Shown in pieces: positions 47,265 through 59,024 of a stretch of 64,000 nucleotides of DNA (position 1 is the first letter of the stretch; each line of letters opens with the position of its first letter). The DNA lies in NCBI GenBank assembly GCA_963575645.1, contig OY754470.1:4162501-4226500 (forward strand), written 5' to 3'. Both the position numbers and the translations under genes were made by a program. The notes below the pieces were generated by a model. The model had not been told where the DNA came from, did no database searches, and worked only from the letters and a program-made list of their open reading frames with translations. Origin of the DNA: Xanthostigma xanthostigma. Its lineage: Eukaryota > Arthropoda > Insecta > Raphidioptera > Raphidiidae.

Positions 47265-47721
47265 ATGTCGCAATGACAATATCATTAAAAAGTTTTTAAT
47301 CTTTTTTTATGTTTGAATCGGCCCTGTTTTGTTTCTCTGTTCTATTCCCGTTTCTCACTGCGGGATTTATACTACACAGTAAACTCACAGTATTGTCCAT
47401 TCCTACGGGAAACCAAATTAAAAATATTCAGAATAAATCCGGAAATAATGTACGCATGCATTTAAAATATAGATAAACATAATTTGTTCTTTATTTTGGC
47501 TGGTAAATAATTCGGTGAAGTCGGGAACATTCGGGAAATTTGTCATTAAACAAACGTTTACTACGTTTTTTTATGAATATCTATTCTATAGGTTTTTAGT
47601 AGGGTTACAATAATCAAATCGCCTTGGTTCCTCTTTGACCTTGAATGATCTAATTGTTATGAAATATTTAAAACTGCAGAATACAACAAAATTGACGTTC
47701 TATACATTTTCTTTATAATAT

Positions 47722-48195
47722 TCAGTTACAGCTATTGCTAGATCATTTTAACACCTGAAACATGTGACTTATTCTGTTCTTGATTACAGTTTAGTTTGGA
47801 TCTTGTCTTAGAGATGTCACCGAGGTAGTAGCAATACATTAACTGATGTCAGCGTCCCAATGTAAAATATTATTGATTCATCCCAGCCCGAGATATTATA
47901 ATGTACTTTACGGTGTTTTCTTAAAAAAATTGTTTTATTAACATGCAGCGACATATAACATTCAGTTATTGCTAGATCATTTTAACACCTGAAACATGTG
48001 ACTTATTCTGTTCTTGCATTACAGTTTAGTTTGGGTCTTGTCTTAGAGATGTCGCCGTGGTAGTACCAATACATTAACTGATGTCAGCGTCCCAATGTAA
48101 AAGCTTATTGATTCACCCCAGCCCCAATTATTATAATATACAAATTTATGGTGTTTTCTCAAAAAAACCTGTTTTATTAACATGCAGCGACATCT
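47722..48195. repeat. Tandem duplication, about 238-bp period
   Basis: CAGTTACAGCTATTGCTAGA...ACATGCAGCGACAT occurs twice in a row with small differences (for example GTCACCGAGG and GTCGCCGTGG). The right copy merges into repeat B. Confidence 0.8.
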
Positions 48196-48412
48196 GATAG
48201 AATTTGTTTAAAGTTATTAGTTCAGAAGCAAGCAAAAAACGGTTTTAGTACCCAGTAGCGACATCTGATATAATTCGCTCAAAACTATTAGTTTAAAAGC
48301 AAATCTGGTATAATTTGCTCAAAGCTATTAGTTCAGACGCCGGGCCGTAAGCGAAATACATTTTGAAGAATTATATGTATCGCACCCGGGTGAAACCGGG
48401 ACAGACCGCTGG
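48168..48412 (-). repeat. Interspersed repeat B, minus copy 2
   Basis: The minus strand starts ACCAGCGGTCTGTCCCGG and carries three GCTTCTGAACTAATA-type units with AGATGTCGCTAC. Confidence 0.6.
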
Positions 48413-48800
48413 TATAAATATAAAATAATTAATTAACCGTATAATGGGTCACTTTAAATTTAAGTGGGACCAATGCGTCGACTGGGAGGCAGAGTGGTTG
48501 AGTCCTACTGTGTGCGCATACACTTTTTGACTTATGTCTCTAGAACGTTCAGCGTTGGTTCAGCGGCTGATAGTGAAGTTGGGAAACGAAGGCATTAGAC
48601 TCTCTGATCTGAATTCTGAATGCAAACTTTGTCGCGTATCCCTGCTTTACATCTACTGTTATAACACAGGGGATGCGTAGCTCAAATCTGGCACAAAAAT
48701 AAATAACCTATATAATGCGTTCTGAATACACAAATGCTAATGGATTTTTTCTAATAAAAAAACAATAAGTCTTATGTGTTGTGAATATTAATGCTTATTT

Positions 48801-49497
48801 GAAACGAAATGTATTCAATCTAAATTTTTGGGGGTAATTCTTGATGAAAACCTGAGATGGGTAGCACATGTTAGCAATGTGTGTAAAAAATTAAACTTTT
48901 ACTATTATCGACTGAAACAGATGAAAAATATTTTTGACCAAAAAATGTTGCTGACATTCTATTATGCGTATATTGCGTCCACAATCAATTATGCTATTAT
49001 TATTTGGGGAATGTCGAAAGATAAAGACCGAATATTTATCATCCAAAAGAAAATAATACGGTTAATTTTTAACTTGAAACGTAGAGAAACTTGTCGACAC
49101 ATCTTTAAGAACAATTGTATTCCAACCTATTACGCAATTTATGCAATAGATTTGCTTACTTACATACACAACATAGCTGCTGCAGTCGATAACAAAAATA
49201 GAAACAATAGTGCTTATAATACGCGCCCAAAGAATTACAGCATAAAGCATAACACGACTTTCTTTGAAAAGAGTGCCACCTATCTTGGTTATAAAATGTA
49301 TAATAATGTCCCAAAATCAATAAGAGATTCCAAAGATTTTGATAAAAAGCTGAAACAATACATAATTAATATAGTTTCATATTCTATAAACGACTTGTTA
49401 TCGGATTAATAATTATTTTAACATGTTCTGTGTACTGACGTTTTGTATCCATTTTAATAATGGCGCAACAAATAAACATTTATTTATTTATTTATCC
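48801..49497 (+). pseudogene. Non-LTR retrotransposon RT C-terminal fragment
   Basis: An open frame running from about 48801 to the TAA at 49407 encodes the last part of a LINE reverse transcriptase: FLGVILDENLRWVAHV, then an IASTINYAIIIWG block, then QKKIIRLIF. These are the usual post-catalytic motifs of jockey/CR1-type enzymes. The catalytic YxDD region and the endonuclease are missing, as in 5'-truncated insertions. An ATTTATTT tail (49476-49497) follows, as at a LINE 3' end. The frame is intact over its length, suggesting a fairly young insertion. Confidence 0.8.
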
Positions 49498-49634
49498 TTT
49501 TTTATAAAATTTTATGTCGGATGTTAGATTCAGATTCAGTAAATGTTTGCGATATGGATTTTGAATGCTTTACAATTATTGTTACTTATCTACTGTAGCT
49601 AATTTTGTTACGTTTTTAGTGGTTTTATGATAAT

Positions 49635-50420
49635 ACTAGCGGTCCGTCCCGGTTTCACCCGGATGCGATAGATATACAGTGTAACCTCTTTATAACGAAT
49701 CTCAAGAGACCGAGCATTTTTTTTTCGTTATAAAGAGTTTTCGTTATATGGAGGGAAGAAAGAAATTAACCAAATTTCACCTAATTAATTTATTCCATGT
49801 AGTCTGTTAACTTTGCTTGGCGTTTTTGCTATGCCAATATTTGTTTTGTATTTTATTAAGTATTATGCATGTCTTGACTCTTGGGATGTGGTGGAATCAC
49901 CTTCATTAAACAATAGGAATGTTTCGATAAGTTTAGCGGCATCAAGTGCTTGTTGAATAGTTGATGATGGTTAAAAATCGTCCTCTTTATCATCTTCTTC
50001 ATCTTCATTTTGTTGTATAAAAACAATTACACTGTTAAATACGCCTAAATATGAACATATTTCATCGTAATAGAGAATGATTGTTACGCTATAAAGAGGG
50101 TATTAATGTATGGGTTTTAAGGTAAACCAACCAAACTGTAAAATTTTCTACGTTATAAGGAGTTTTTCGTTATAACGAAGGACGTTATAAAGAGGTTACA
50201 CTGTATTTTGTGTTATCGGGAAATTCAGCAAAATATAATGAAAACGACTACAGCGCAGAAATGTCTGCTTTGAGCAAATTCTACCAGATTTGCATCTGAA
50301 CTAATACCATTGAGCAAATTCTATCAGATGTCGCTACTTGGTACTATAACAGTTTTTTTGTTTACAAATTCTATTAGATGCGTATCACGTGATTTGGTTT
50401 GAAAGGTTTATGTCAAGTTT
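49635..50420 (+). repeat. Interspersed repeat B split by a pogo-like insertion
   Basis: The 5' part (ACTAGCGGTCCGTCCCGG...GATAGATA) is cut at 49676 and resumes after 50205 with the CTTTGAGCAAATTC units. Confidence 0.6.
49677..50203. mobile_element. pogo/mariner-type MITE
   Basis: Termini CAGTGTAACCTCTTTATAAC and GTTATAAAGAGGTTACACTG are perfect inverted repeats with TA on both sides (49675-49676, 50204-50205). A second inner CGTTATA repeat follows. The 527-bp interior has no transposase frame. It is inserted in repeat B and is therefore younger than that copy. Confidence 0.85.
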
Positions 50421-50424
50421 TCGA

Positions 50425-51135
50425 TAAAGATTGGATAGATAAACTGACGTTTACTATTGTAGTTTATAATAAATATAAGGAACTGGCGTATTGTGACGGT
50501 GACTCACTTATGCGAGTTCTCTTATCAAACATCAGTATTTGCCCCATACATTTTACTTTAGACATTCCACTTTTTTAACAAATTTATTGGTTGACTGTTT
50601 GAGATTGATGATAAAATGTGATATATTGGATTACGGCACATACCAATAAAAATAATACAGATGCTGTGCTGCCTCGTTGTTTTGCAATTGACTTTGAGTA
50701 ATCGTTTTTCAATAGTCTTCATATAAAATTTTATTTTGTTTTTTTTCAAATTTCGGATTCATTTTACTTCACGGATAAGTAATTAATGTCTCAAAGCACT
50801 TTAAAATATACATTTTCATTAATTTTCGTCAACCTATCAGCTACCAGTAGTACATTGAACTAAAAAATTCCAGCCAATTGGGCGACGGGACCATTCCGAC
50901 TTCAAAAATGTTGACATTTGATTATAATAAAGAAAATAACATTTCTGATATCGCGTGAGGTGACGCGGGTTATGGCTAGTATTCAATATGAAATTTGCTA
51001 TTCATTGCCATGGTTAGCTATAGAATATGTTCCACGTCATGTAAAAATTAATCAAAGCATGCTTAACTAGTTTATTTCTGACAGATCCATAAAACAAAAG
51101 AGCGGCTGATTTTTTTTTATTTTCAAAATATTTCC
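50425..51135. other. No gene or clear element seen
   Basis: AT-rich intronic sequence; only spurious short frames. Confidence 0.4.
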
Positions 51136-51139
51136 GAAA

Positions 51140-51400
51140 CTAGTTTAGAAAAAAATTTTTTTTTGTTTGCTTCTAAACTAATAGCTTTAAACAAATTCTA
51201 TCCGATGTCGCTGCATGTTGCTTAAAGTTTTTTTTGAGAAAACACCGTAATTTTGTACAAAATATTTAATAAAAACTACCCTATAGCGTAAGCTAGACTA
51301 ACAAGACACATTTACAAAATTTCATTAAAATCAGTTTAGTAGTTTCGGAGATTAGCGTGGACGAGCATCGTGACACGAGATTTTTATATATTTAAAGATT
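51140..51400 (+). repeat. Interspersed repeat B, 3' part
   Basis: GCTTCTAAACTAATAGCTTT, GATGTCGCTGCATG and AGTAGTTTCGGAGATTAGCG appear in family order. The 5' start is absent. Confidence 0.6.
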
Positions 51401-51404
51401 TCAA

Positions 51405-52057
51405 AGAGACTTGAAGGTTAATGTGACGTATTCTGATTCCAGTAGTTCAGTCCATAGCGGTATTATGACGTCACACGATAAATCAACGAACGACACGCGA
51501 GCCAGGCGTTCGTGCTCGGATTGTTGTCTATGTTAGAATTAGCATATTATCTACATCAGAAAATAGGCAAACTCATTTTCGAAATAAAATTGTTTAAATA
51601 CGGTCCTGAAATACTATTTTCGATAAGAAAATTGTGCGCGTCTAATTGAATAAGATATAGTAACAATGTATTTGGGACACGTAAATATACCAAAACAACA
51701 ATTAATGATAACCATTTAAGATAACAATAATACACTGGAGTCATAGGGTGAGAGTTGCAGTTCGTGACAGTGTAACAATAAAAAAATACTGACGTAAAAA
51801 TTTACAATAATTCTTATTTTCTGATTATTACTGTTTGATAAAAAATAAAAATAAACTAACTTTCCATTTTTATCAGTTTTTTAAGTAACACCTGAAAATG
51901 CTCTGAAACTGCAATCCGAAAGCATAGTTGTTGAGCATCCATAATCTAAATGCCTGGACATTTTTATTCTAATCTAAAAGCTTTAAACTTATAACTCACT
52001 TCTTTTTGTAAACCAATGTTCTCTTTAATTTTTTCGCTATGTAAAAAGTTATCATTG
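51405..52057. other. No gene or clear element seen
   Basis: AT-rich intronic sequence between repeat B and the hAT fragment. Confidence 0.4.
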
Positions 52058-52563
52058 CAGTAGACCAGCGGTCGGAAACCTTTTGGCAAGCAAGGGCCAC
52101 ATAGTGGCAAATTGAAATAAAGGCGGGCCGTACTTGTTCATAAGTTAATAATAGGTATTTGTGATATTAAAAATTCGAAAACATTTCATTTGAATTTTAT
52201 TAAAAATTTAACTGAGAACTTCAAAATAGAACTGTTCTTTTACAAAAATTAGTGTGACGTTTGAAATTGTATTTGAGTGGCTATTTGTTGTATGTTAGCT
52301 TGCAGGTTTGTAGTCGCAATTCGTAGAATAGCTCTCAAATGCTCATCTGTGAGACGAGAAGCATATTTATTTTTTCTGTAACTGAGAATCGAAAAGGTTT
52401 GTCCGTATAAGTAAGTACTACCAAAAATTGTAATTAATTGCAGAGCAAACCTTTTCAATTCGTCAAAATTAGATGACAAACTGAAATAAAATTTAACAAG
52501 ATCTTTGATTTCAAAGAACGAGTTCTTGAGAGTATCATTAGATTGGAGATCAATCACGTTCAT
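52058..52563 (-). pseudogene. hAT transposase C-terminus with terminal repeat
   Basis: The minus-strand frame (52249-52563, 104 residues) carries the hAT dimerisation region: LITIFGSTYLYGQTFSILSY, then RLTDEHLRAILRIATT and a final QFQTSH before the stop. This is the conserved C-terminus of hAT transposases related to ZBED5/EPM2AIP1-like proteins. The catalytic core is missing. The non-coding tail ends at 52058 in CAGTAGACCAGCGGTCGG (plus strand), a hAT-like terminus. The usual Cys-Glu before the QTFS motif is replaced by Tyr-Gly. It lies about 200 bp inside the intron from GPCR exon 1. Confidence 0.8.
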
Positions 52564-52758
52564 TTGTAAAGTACATCCTCAATATCATAAGAAAAAGGAT
52601 TTGTGAAAATTAATTTAATTATTTATTTATGTAGGTAGGTATATATAAGATTTTTATTTATAAAACAGTCACTAGACGAATCGTAGTTACGTCGAATATC
52701 GCAGCGAAGAAATGTATCAGTGACCTTATGTGAAATGAAACAAACATATAAAACTAAC

Positions 52759-52992
52759 CTTTTTGTACCGGAAGAGTGCGATAACCGTGATAAGGTTCCC
52801 CGGAACTCCAATGATCATAAATAGTATACAGCAAGCGGCAGCGAAGTCCAGCAATGGTCCGGGATAACCTTTGAATAATTCCTCCGGCTGACTGTCCCCT
52901 AACCCGTTTCCCGCTTTTATAAACACGTCATCGTCGTCCAGACCGGTTGTGTTCAACCATGGCGTCGTAACAGTTGAATACAGATATTCCAT
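52759..52992 (-). CDS. Tre1/moody-family GPCR, coding exon 1 (N-terminus, TM1)
   Basis: Seventy-eight codons from ATG (context GAACCATGG, a strong start) to the donor AAG|GTTAGT. Residues 1-47 form an extracellular N-terminus with one N-glycosylation site (NTT at 14-16) and an acidic DDDD run. Residues 48-73 are TM1 (PLLDFAAACCILFMIIGVPG, then NLITVIALF), with the conserved class-A GN motif (N1.50). The exon ends RYKK, the start of the first intracellular loop, and continues in phase 0 at 1412. Read-through past the donor gives only a short tail. Receptors of this family signal through heterotrimeric G proteins in glial barrier and cell-migration contexts; the ligand is unknown here. The 5' UTR and promoter lie to the right and were not identified. 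Confidence 0.88.
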
Positions 52993-54185
52993 GGTTCACG
53001 TCATTTATTGATTTATATTCCCCAAATAAAAGGTCAGTCTAATTTTTAAAGCCACTTTGTAACTTCATGTTTATTCTATCATCGTTTACCCGTTTTGTTG
53101 CTTGTGATTTTTAAAAATTTAAAGTAAAAACACACTATTTAACATTTCTAACGGTTCTGTTAAGAAGTTCGGTTTGTAATATAAATTGATAATATTTATG
53201 TAAATATTTCATAACACTATTTATTTATGATACTGATTGAAGTAAACATTTTTCAAATATTATTATTGTCGCATTTTAAACTATATTTATTAAACACATA
53301 TTTTATATTAAGGCGTATTTATTGTCCGTTTTAATTGGTTATACATTTTTTTGATTAGTTATTTTACACAACAAATTCAAAGCTAATTCAGCTAATATAG
53401 TTTAAGTATTTCCACTTTCCTTAGTGCTAATTTAGCTTTCCAAGTAGAGTCAATAATTTATTTAATGAGATAATTTATATTTTAGTATAATGATCTATTT
53501 ATAAGATGAAGTTTATGTAAAAGTTCCGTTATTGATTACATTTTAATTTGATTATTCTTTGCCAGCCAGACAAGCGTAGAGACAAAACTGTTATTACGTT
53601 TATTGCGAATGACATTCGATGATAGAAACTTCTTATGTGTGAAGTTAGTCATTGAATTTATATGATGTAAAGAACTCTTCTTCGTGTAGCGTAAAAACGG
53701 AAGTCTGAAAACACACATATTTCAGTTAGAATATAGTAATAAAATAGTGAGAGTATAGTGTTTGCCGTCAGTGTCGGAGATTTTTATTTTGATTGTAACC
53801 AGGATTTTTAATACTTTTGAGTACATATAGAAGCGTATCTGAAGTATGGTAACCTAGTTCACAATGTACACATGTCCCTTTTTGATGAATTCTAGTCCTA
53901 CTTCAACGAAAAATATGATCATAGTGTCATTCGATTCGGAATGACATCTAGAAACTTTTTGGGGGACGAAAAAATTGCAATAGTTACAAACATTTTAGTA
54001 AAATAAAAAAGAGGGGTTGTTTTTATTTGCAAATATCTCAAAAAATATTGCAGATATCTGATTCTGAAAGAGCAGGAAATTTCCTACAAAAAGTTTCATC
54101 TCCCGGAATTATACCACCATTATTTCTAATTTTAATTTAGAGGTAAAAAAGGAGCTAACATTTTTTTTTCTATTTTTTATATAAT
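52993..54185. other. 5' flank of the GPCR coding exon
   Basis: AT-rich; no supported gene. It may contain 5' UTR or the end of an upstream intron of the GPCR gene. No core promoter motif can be assigned. Confidence 0.4.
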
Positions 54186-54189
54186 TTTC

Positions 54190-54500
54190 AATATTTTTTC
54201 TTCATACTTCGATCGAAAGTACGTACTTTCGTCCCTTATAGCAGGGACGAAAGTTTGACATTTCCTCCCTGTTATTTATTATATTAAATGACAGCGATAA
54301 CCCTAGTTACGAGTATAAATACGCATGAGAAAATTTTTCCTCCCGCGCGCGCCGTTCTCACTAGGAGTAAATGTCAATCTTTCGTCCGTGCTGACGAAAG
54401 TACGTACTTTTGAGCGGATATGAAGAAAAATCGTATACACCACACGCTTCGGGCTCATGACGCGCAGGGCCGAAAATTCAACTTTCGGCCCTTGTGATGT
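54190..54500. repeat. Repeat K, diverged relative
   Basis: GAAAGTACGTACTTTCG palindromes near 54212 and 54402 and the CTTCATACTTCGATCG / GATATGAAGAAAAAT ends recall repeat K at 11310 and 59025. GACGAAAGT words recur in both orientations. Confidence 0.45.
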
Positions 54501-55225
54501 AATATACTATTTTGTATTTTAGCTTGACGATTAAAAAATAGGAAAAAAATTGTTGGCCATATTTTCACCTCTAAATTAAAATTATAAATATTGGTGGTAG
54601 AGTTCTGGGAGATGGAATTTTTTAGTACGAAATTTCCTGCTCTTTCTTTTTTAAAGACGTGATTACACGGATAACAATGGAAAGCACAAGATGTAAAAGC
54701 AGGAAGAGAAAGCTCAGATATATAAAAACTCAAAGTGTATACGAGAAATATTTTGACGTCTAAATCAACGCCCATATTGTAATTTTGAAAGTTGGGTTGC
54801 GTCATACAGCTATGGATATAAATTCGTATTTCCAGGATAAAACCACGCTACGAGAACGCGAACGTTTCTCTCCGATATAGGAGCTTTGCAGCTTCTAAGT
54901 ACATACATAAACGCATGGAGCAGAAATAAAGTTACACAGTTTATTGACAATATATCTATGTAGGTATTGCAGTGTTCTGCAAAGAGGCGGATGTCGGTAT
55001 ATATAATAAACATATTATATTACGTGAAATATCAAACGTGAAAAAACTATTTTCATGTATATCAAAATACGTTTTCAACTTTCATCAGTAAAGTTTCTAT
55101 TAGTTGTGAATTTTTTTAACCTAACACAAAATAAAAATCCCTTAGAATTATAACTACTGCGCTGACTTTTTAGAGTAAAAATATATTGATCAGGATTCTT
55201 TAAAATAAAAAATGTTTTAAATTTA
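54500..55225. other. No gene or clear element seen
   Basis: Only spurious short frames on the minus strand. Confidence 0.4.
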
Positions 55226-55229
55226 AAAA

Positions 55230-55553
55230 AAAAAATTCTTTAAAAGTGGAATATAAATATAGTTTAAAAAAAACTAAAAAACACGCTTTATATCGAACTA
55301 AAAAGTAAAAAATATTTTTTTTTAAATAAGCTTAAAACAATAATGAATAAAAAATACAAGTATTATTGTGAATAAAGCGTGGAGCGCTCGATGTACGAAA
55401 ATGTGGAACAAAGCGCTTCACGCTTTTTTCACAATAATACTTGTATTTTTTATTCATTATTGTTTTAAGCTTAATTTAAAAAAAATATTTTTTACTTTTT
55501 AGTTCGATATAAAGCGTGTTTGTTAGTTTTTTGTAAACTATATTTTTTCGATT
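55230..55553. mobile_element. Foldback (hairpin) element, copy 3
   Basis: Same arms as 826-1128, with the loop GATGTACGAAAATGTGG in the copy-1 orientation. The SINE-like left flank of copies 1 and 2 is absent, so the hairpin is a separately mobile unit. Confidence 0.8.
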
Positions 55554-55839
55554 GTTTCAACAATAAGTAAAAAAAAAACACTAAAAATTGTTCAAATCGG
55601 ATGGCATTCGAAATTTATTCTGTCCTAAGTACAAATAATGGTGTGTATCAATGCCATCCGATTTCGATTAAATTAACCCCTATTTAGCCACCCCCCAAAC
55701 CTCATGAAAATAACAATAATGCCATACGCTGCAAAAAATTGTTGAAAATCCTTTTCAATGAATATTTAACGACTGCTTGGACTTTTAAAAGGTCTGTGCA
55801 TGAACAATTTTTGCCTGTCCGATATCGGATCTACGTGCC

Positions 55840-55980
55840 ACTGCTTTGAATAAAATACATCAACCAATCCTATCATCGGAGAAATCAGGGAATTACATCG
55901 AAGAAAGAGACGCAGATATATTTTCGATAAGCTTTGTTGTATACACTCAGTAGATAGGCAATGATTCATATAGGTTATTA
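55840..55980 (+). repeat. Interspersed repeat H, partial copy
   Basis: CATCAACCAATCCTATCATC, then GAAGAAAGAGACGCAGATAT and GATAGGCAATG; an inverted match to 59480-59600. Confidence 0.6.
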
Positions 55981-56463
55981 TTAAATATATGGATAAATCT
56001 AAAACGTCTCAATGTTCTACGTCTATGCAAATGATGGCTCAAAACATAATTCTGTTGACTGGTCGGAACGTAATGCATATGATAATAAAAAAATAAGAGT
56101 TGCCGGTGTGTGTACACAATATGTTCAGAAAGATCCTTTGAGAAACTGACATGTTTGTTTGCGTTGTGAGTTTAGTTTAAAGTCGGAGGCCGCCGTAATA
56201 ACGCCAGCCTGTGTACACCTTTGTCAGTCTGTCAGCCAGTTTGTCAGTTTAATGTATTTACACGCGCACCCACTAAACACGCTGCGGATTCGCTACTCTG
56301 TCAAAATGTTTCACAACTTTTGCTTGTCTGCGCATTTCTTGTTTCTTTCGTGAGCTTTTTTGCCTTACTTTCTTTTTTTGGGAGTACTTTTCGCAGCACA
56401 TTTAAGCCCGGATATGCTAAAAGTCTTTTACCGTTTTCATCTTCATGGCTGTGTACACACATA

Positions 56464-56634
56464 TACGATGAAGGAAGGTTTTGGTTGAGGATCATAAATA
56501 AGCTTTACCAATGTTACGCTAGTGGCCAACGTTTCGAAAAATTTATTTTCATCTTCATCTTCGAAACGTTGGCCACTAGCGTAACATTGGTAAAGCTTAT
56601 TTATGATCCTCAACCAAAACCTTCCTTCATCGTA
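56464..56634. mobile_element. Perfect 75-bp-arm palindrome
   Basis: Arms 56464-56538 and 56560-56634 are exact inverted copies (outer end TACGATGAAGGAAGG, inner end GGCCAACGTTTCGAA) around a 21-bp AT-rich spacer. A single-arm relative is at 42404-42505. A frame reading through it (56221-56679) is an artefact. Confidence 0.9.
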
Positions 56635-57384
56635 ACATTCTATTGGATTAATATTACTTTATGTTGTAGTAAATTATGACAAATGTTTTCTTTAAAAAAT
56701 CGTTTTCGATTGTTGAACGCAATCTTGACGTTTCAATAAGACATAGAAGCACAAAGCAGTCGGGTAAAAAAGTAGAGATGACCTTGATATCTCAGAGGCA
56801 TCTCCACCAAATGAAAAAAAAAAACTACACCAATGTTTCACACTTTTGATTCTCTGCAACTTTTGTCCGAAACTATTTTTTTTTTGAAAACCCTTCCTCT
56901 ACAAATTAAAGAGTGTTCGGGTTTTAAAAATACACTCTATATATTATATCACTTCTACCCCCGCTTGACCAGTCCGTGATTACATTAAAAACTTCAAAAA
57001 TATCCACACGTCATGTCGTGTGGAAATATTTCTAGGTATCCATTTTAATTTCTTTCATTGAAAGATAGTTGAAAATAGACAAACAATATACATTTCAATG
57101 ATTGTATAAAGTTTAATGTCAATTTTATAATGGGCTAATGGATGCAGAGATATTATAGCGCCATCGAAATTTCCGCCGTCATAATTCAATTAAAGATGTA
57201 TTTTTCTGATTGACATTGTGAATCAAAGACGTAGGTATATAACCGGACCTAGCATATTCGTTAATACAATGTAGTGATTACTAAATCCAATATGAGATAT
57301 AACCACTCATCTTTTTCTAAAGACCGATAACAGATAGGTGTGCGGTTTTGAAGGGTATAAAAACGACAATTAATGGGATTTATA

Positions 57385-57957
57385 CAGTATGTAAACACGT
57401 AAGGTGCACATAGGGAAATTAACATTGGGAAAAAATGACTAGATCAGAGTGAGCCTTGAAATCTTGTTTTTCAATTTGACAGATAATATTCTTTTGCAAA
57501 ATGAATGTGTATACTACCGAAGAAAATATTCATTTGATTACAACATAATCGGACTTTTTTTATTAATGGGACATTAAATTCCGAAAAATACTTAAATATG
57601 GTGCGAGATCAAATATCTCCGCTCTTTCGTGTTGAACCTGAAGACATTGGGTCACTGATTTACCAACGCGCATACGTCATACCAGTCAGACAATTTTTGA
57701 ATGAAATGTTTCCAAACAGATGGAGTTGTTTTTTTGTTTTATTTTTGTACAAAAAAATTAAAATAATGATTTATAAGAGCTTTTTATTATTAAAAAAGCC
57801 AAGAAAAATAAAAATAAATCGAAATAAAATAGAAATCCTCAAGATTACCACGATAATTCAATAGAAATAACAATTAATGCAGTCATGGCTAACTCTGATC
57901 CAAGTATTTTTTCCCAATGTTAATTTTTCTATGTGCACCTTACGCGTTTACATACTG
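57385..57957 (+). mobile_element. Tc1/mariner-type element, internally deleted
   Basis: Inverted termini about 70 bp long (CAGTATGTAAACACGTAAGG and its partner, continuing into TTAACATTGGGAAAAAAT) with TA on both sides (57383-57384, 57958-57959). Inside is a short transposase relic (57598-57720). Confidence 0.85.
57598..57720 (+). pseudogene. DDE transposase relic
   Basis: The peptide EPEDIGSLIYQRAYVIPVRQ followed by FLNEMFPNRW resembles the region around the second catalytic Asp of mariner/Tc1 transposases (a Q-QDGAPxH-like segment followed by LnemFPxRW). Here the catalytic QDG segment is degraded and the flanking domains are deleted, so it is inactive. Confidence 0.55.
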
Positions 57958-58325
57958 TAGGTATAGTTGACAAATGTATATTTTAGATTTGTTGAATCAA
58001 ATTAAACTTTCTCAAAAACATTCTACACCTAAAGTAAAATGTCGTATTTATTTACCGGTGAAATGACAGGTTGGGACTATTATTTAGTGATTTCTTACAT
58101 ACATACTGTTTACTCATCTTTAAATATTCTTAAAAATCGTAGACGATTCTAAAAAAACACTTATTCATTCACAGCAAAAATCGCAAAGAAAATGTCACTT
58201 TTCGGACTGCCAAAAATGTCAGCAAAGCTAGGTCCCTATCATTTATTTGTCTGAGGTATGAACCAAGCCGATGACTTCGAAACAACCATATTTTGGATTA
58301 TTTAACAAGTAGCGTTTATTTATAG

Positions 58326-58409
58326 GTAGACGAATACATGTACGCCACGCTGATAGGATCAATTCCAAGGAAGGTGCTGGTGTCGCTATTCACGATCCAT
58401 GAAATAAAG
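58326..58409 (+). CDS. Unidentified internal coding exon
   Basis: Acceptor TTTATTTATAG, 28 open codons (VDEYMYATLIGSIPRKVLVS, then LFTIHEIK), donor AAG|GTCAGT, phase 0 on both sides. GC content is clearly above the flanks. The other two plus-strand frames contain stops, and the minus strand lacks splice signals here. I do not recognise the protein. It is likely one exon of a plus-strand gene whose other exons lie elsewhere, either beyond the window or undetected in it. The exon may overlap 5' non-coding parts of the minus-strand GPCR gene. Confidence 0.5.
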
Positions 58410-58419
58410 GTCAGTGATT

Positions 58420-59020
58420 CGAATAGTATAAAACGCTAAAACAGGCAAAACTGAACTTTTAATTAAAATTCTTACAAAGAAATAAATTTTGTTAAATGAA
58501 CACTATTTCAATTGTTATTTTTTACGTTACTATTATAAAAACTATTTTAATTTTGATACAATTTATAAATAAATTGTTTTGACATTTTTCAATTAAGCGC
58601 CACGGAAATGTGTCTGTCATAATTCAATTAATTATTTAATTGTATTTATATTTAATTGCTTTATATATTTACGATTAAAGCTTCGATATATATCACTGAA
58701 AAATGTTTACAATGTCAACTATCTGTGCAATTTTCAAGTTGATTTAATAAATACACAAAGTTATAAAAGTCGGGTGTCCACTAGATCGGACCCAGCACAA
58801 ATCACAATCGCCTCAACCCGTAAATGAGATATATTTGCGCTATTTGCATTTGTCATAGCGTCAAATATGTCAAATTGCAAATGAAAAAATCTATTAGGGA
58901 GCCAATTCTATAATTTCCACCCAGAGTCGGATTTGAAGTTTTTATGTCCTGGGCTTAAATATTCACTTCAAAAAATACAAAAATATTTTTATTTTGTTCC
59001 AGTTACTTATTTTTGTAAAA
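58420..59020. other. No gene or clear element seen
   Basis: AT-rich sequence. I looked for partner exons of 58326-58409 and found none with clear splice sites. Confidence 0.4.
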
Positions 59021-59024
59021 AAAT

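Larger units (their letters stand above)
1413..52758 (-). other. Giant first coding intron of the GPCR gene
   Basis: On the minus strand the intron begins GTTAGT (from 52758) and ends TTTACAG (to 1413). It is about 51.3 kb and splits the receptor exactly in the first intracellular loop, in phase 0. It holds a complete gustatory receptor gene on the opposite strand (39689-43298) and dozens of transposon remains. No further GPCR exon is needed, because the two flanking exons encode contiguous family sequence. Confidence 0.8.

Noticed and set aside
56221-56679. 152-codon frame
   Set aside because: Its second half reads through the perfect palindrome at 56464-56634, so it is an artefact of repeat sequence.
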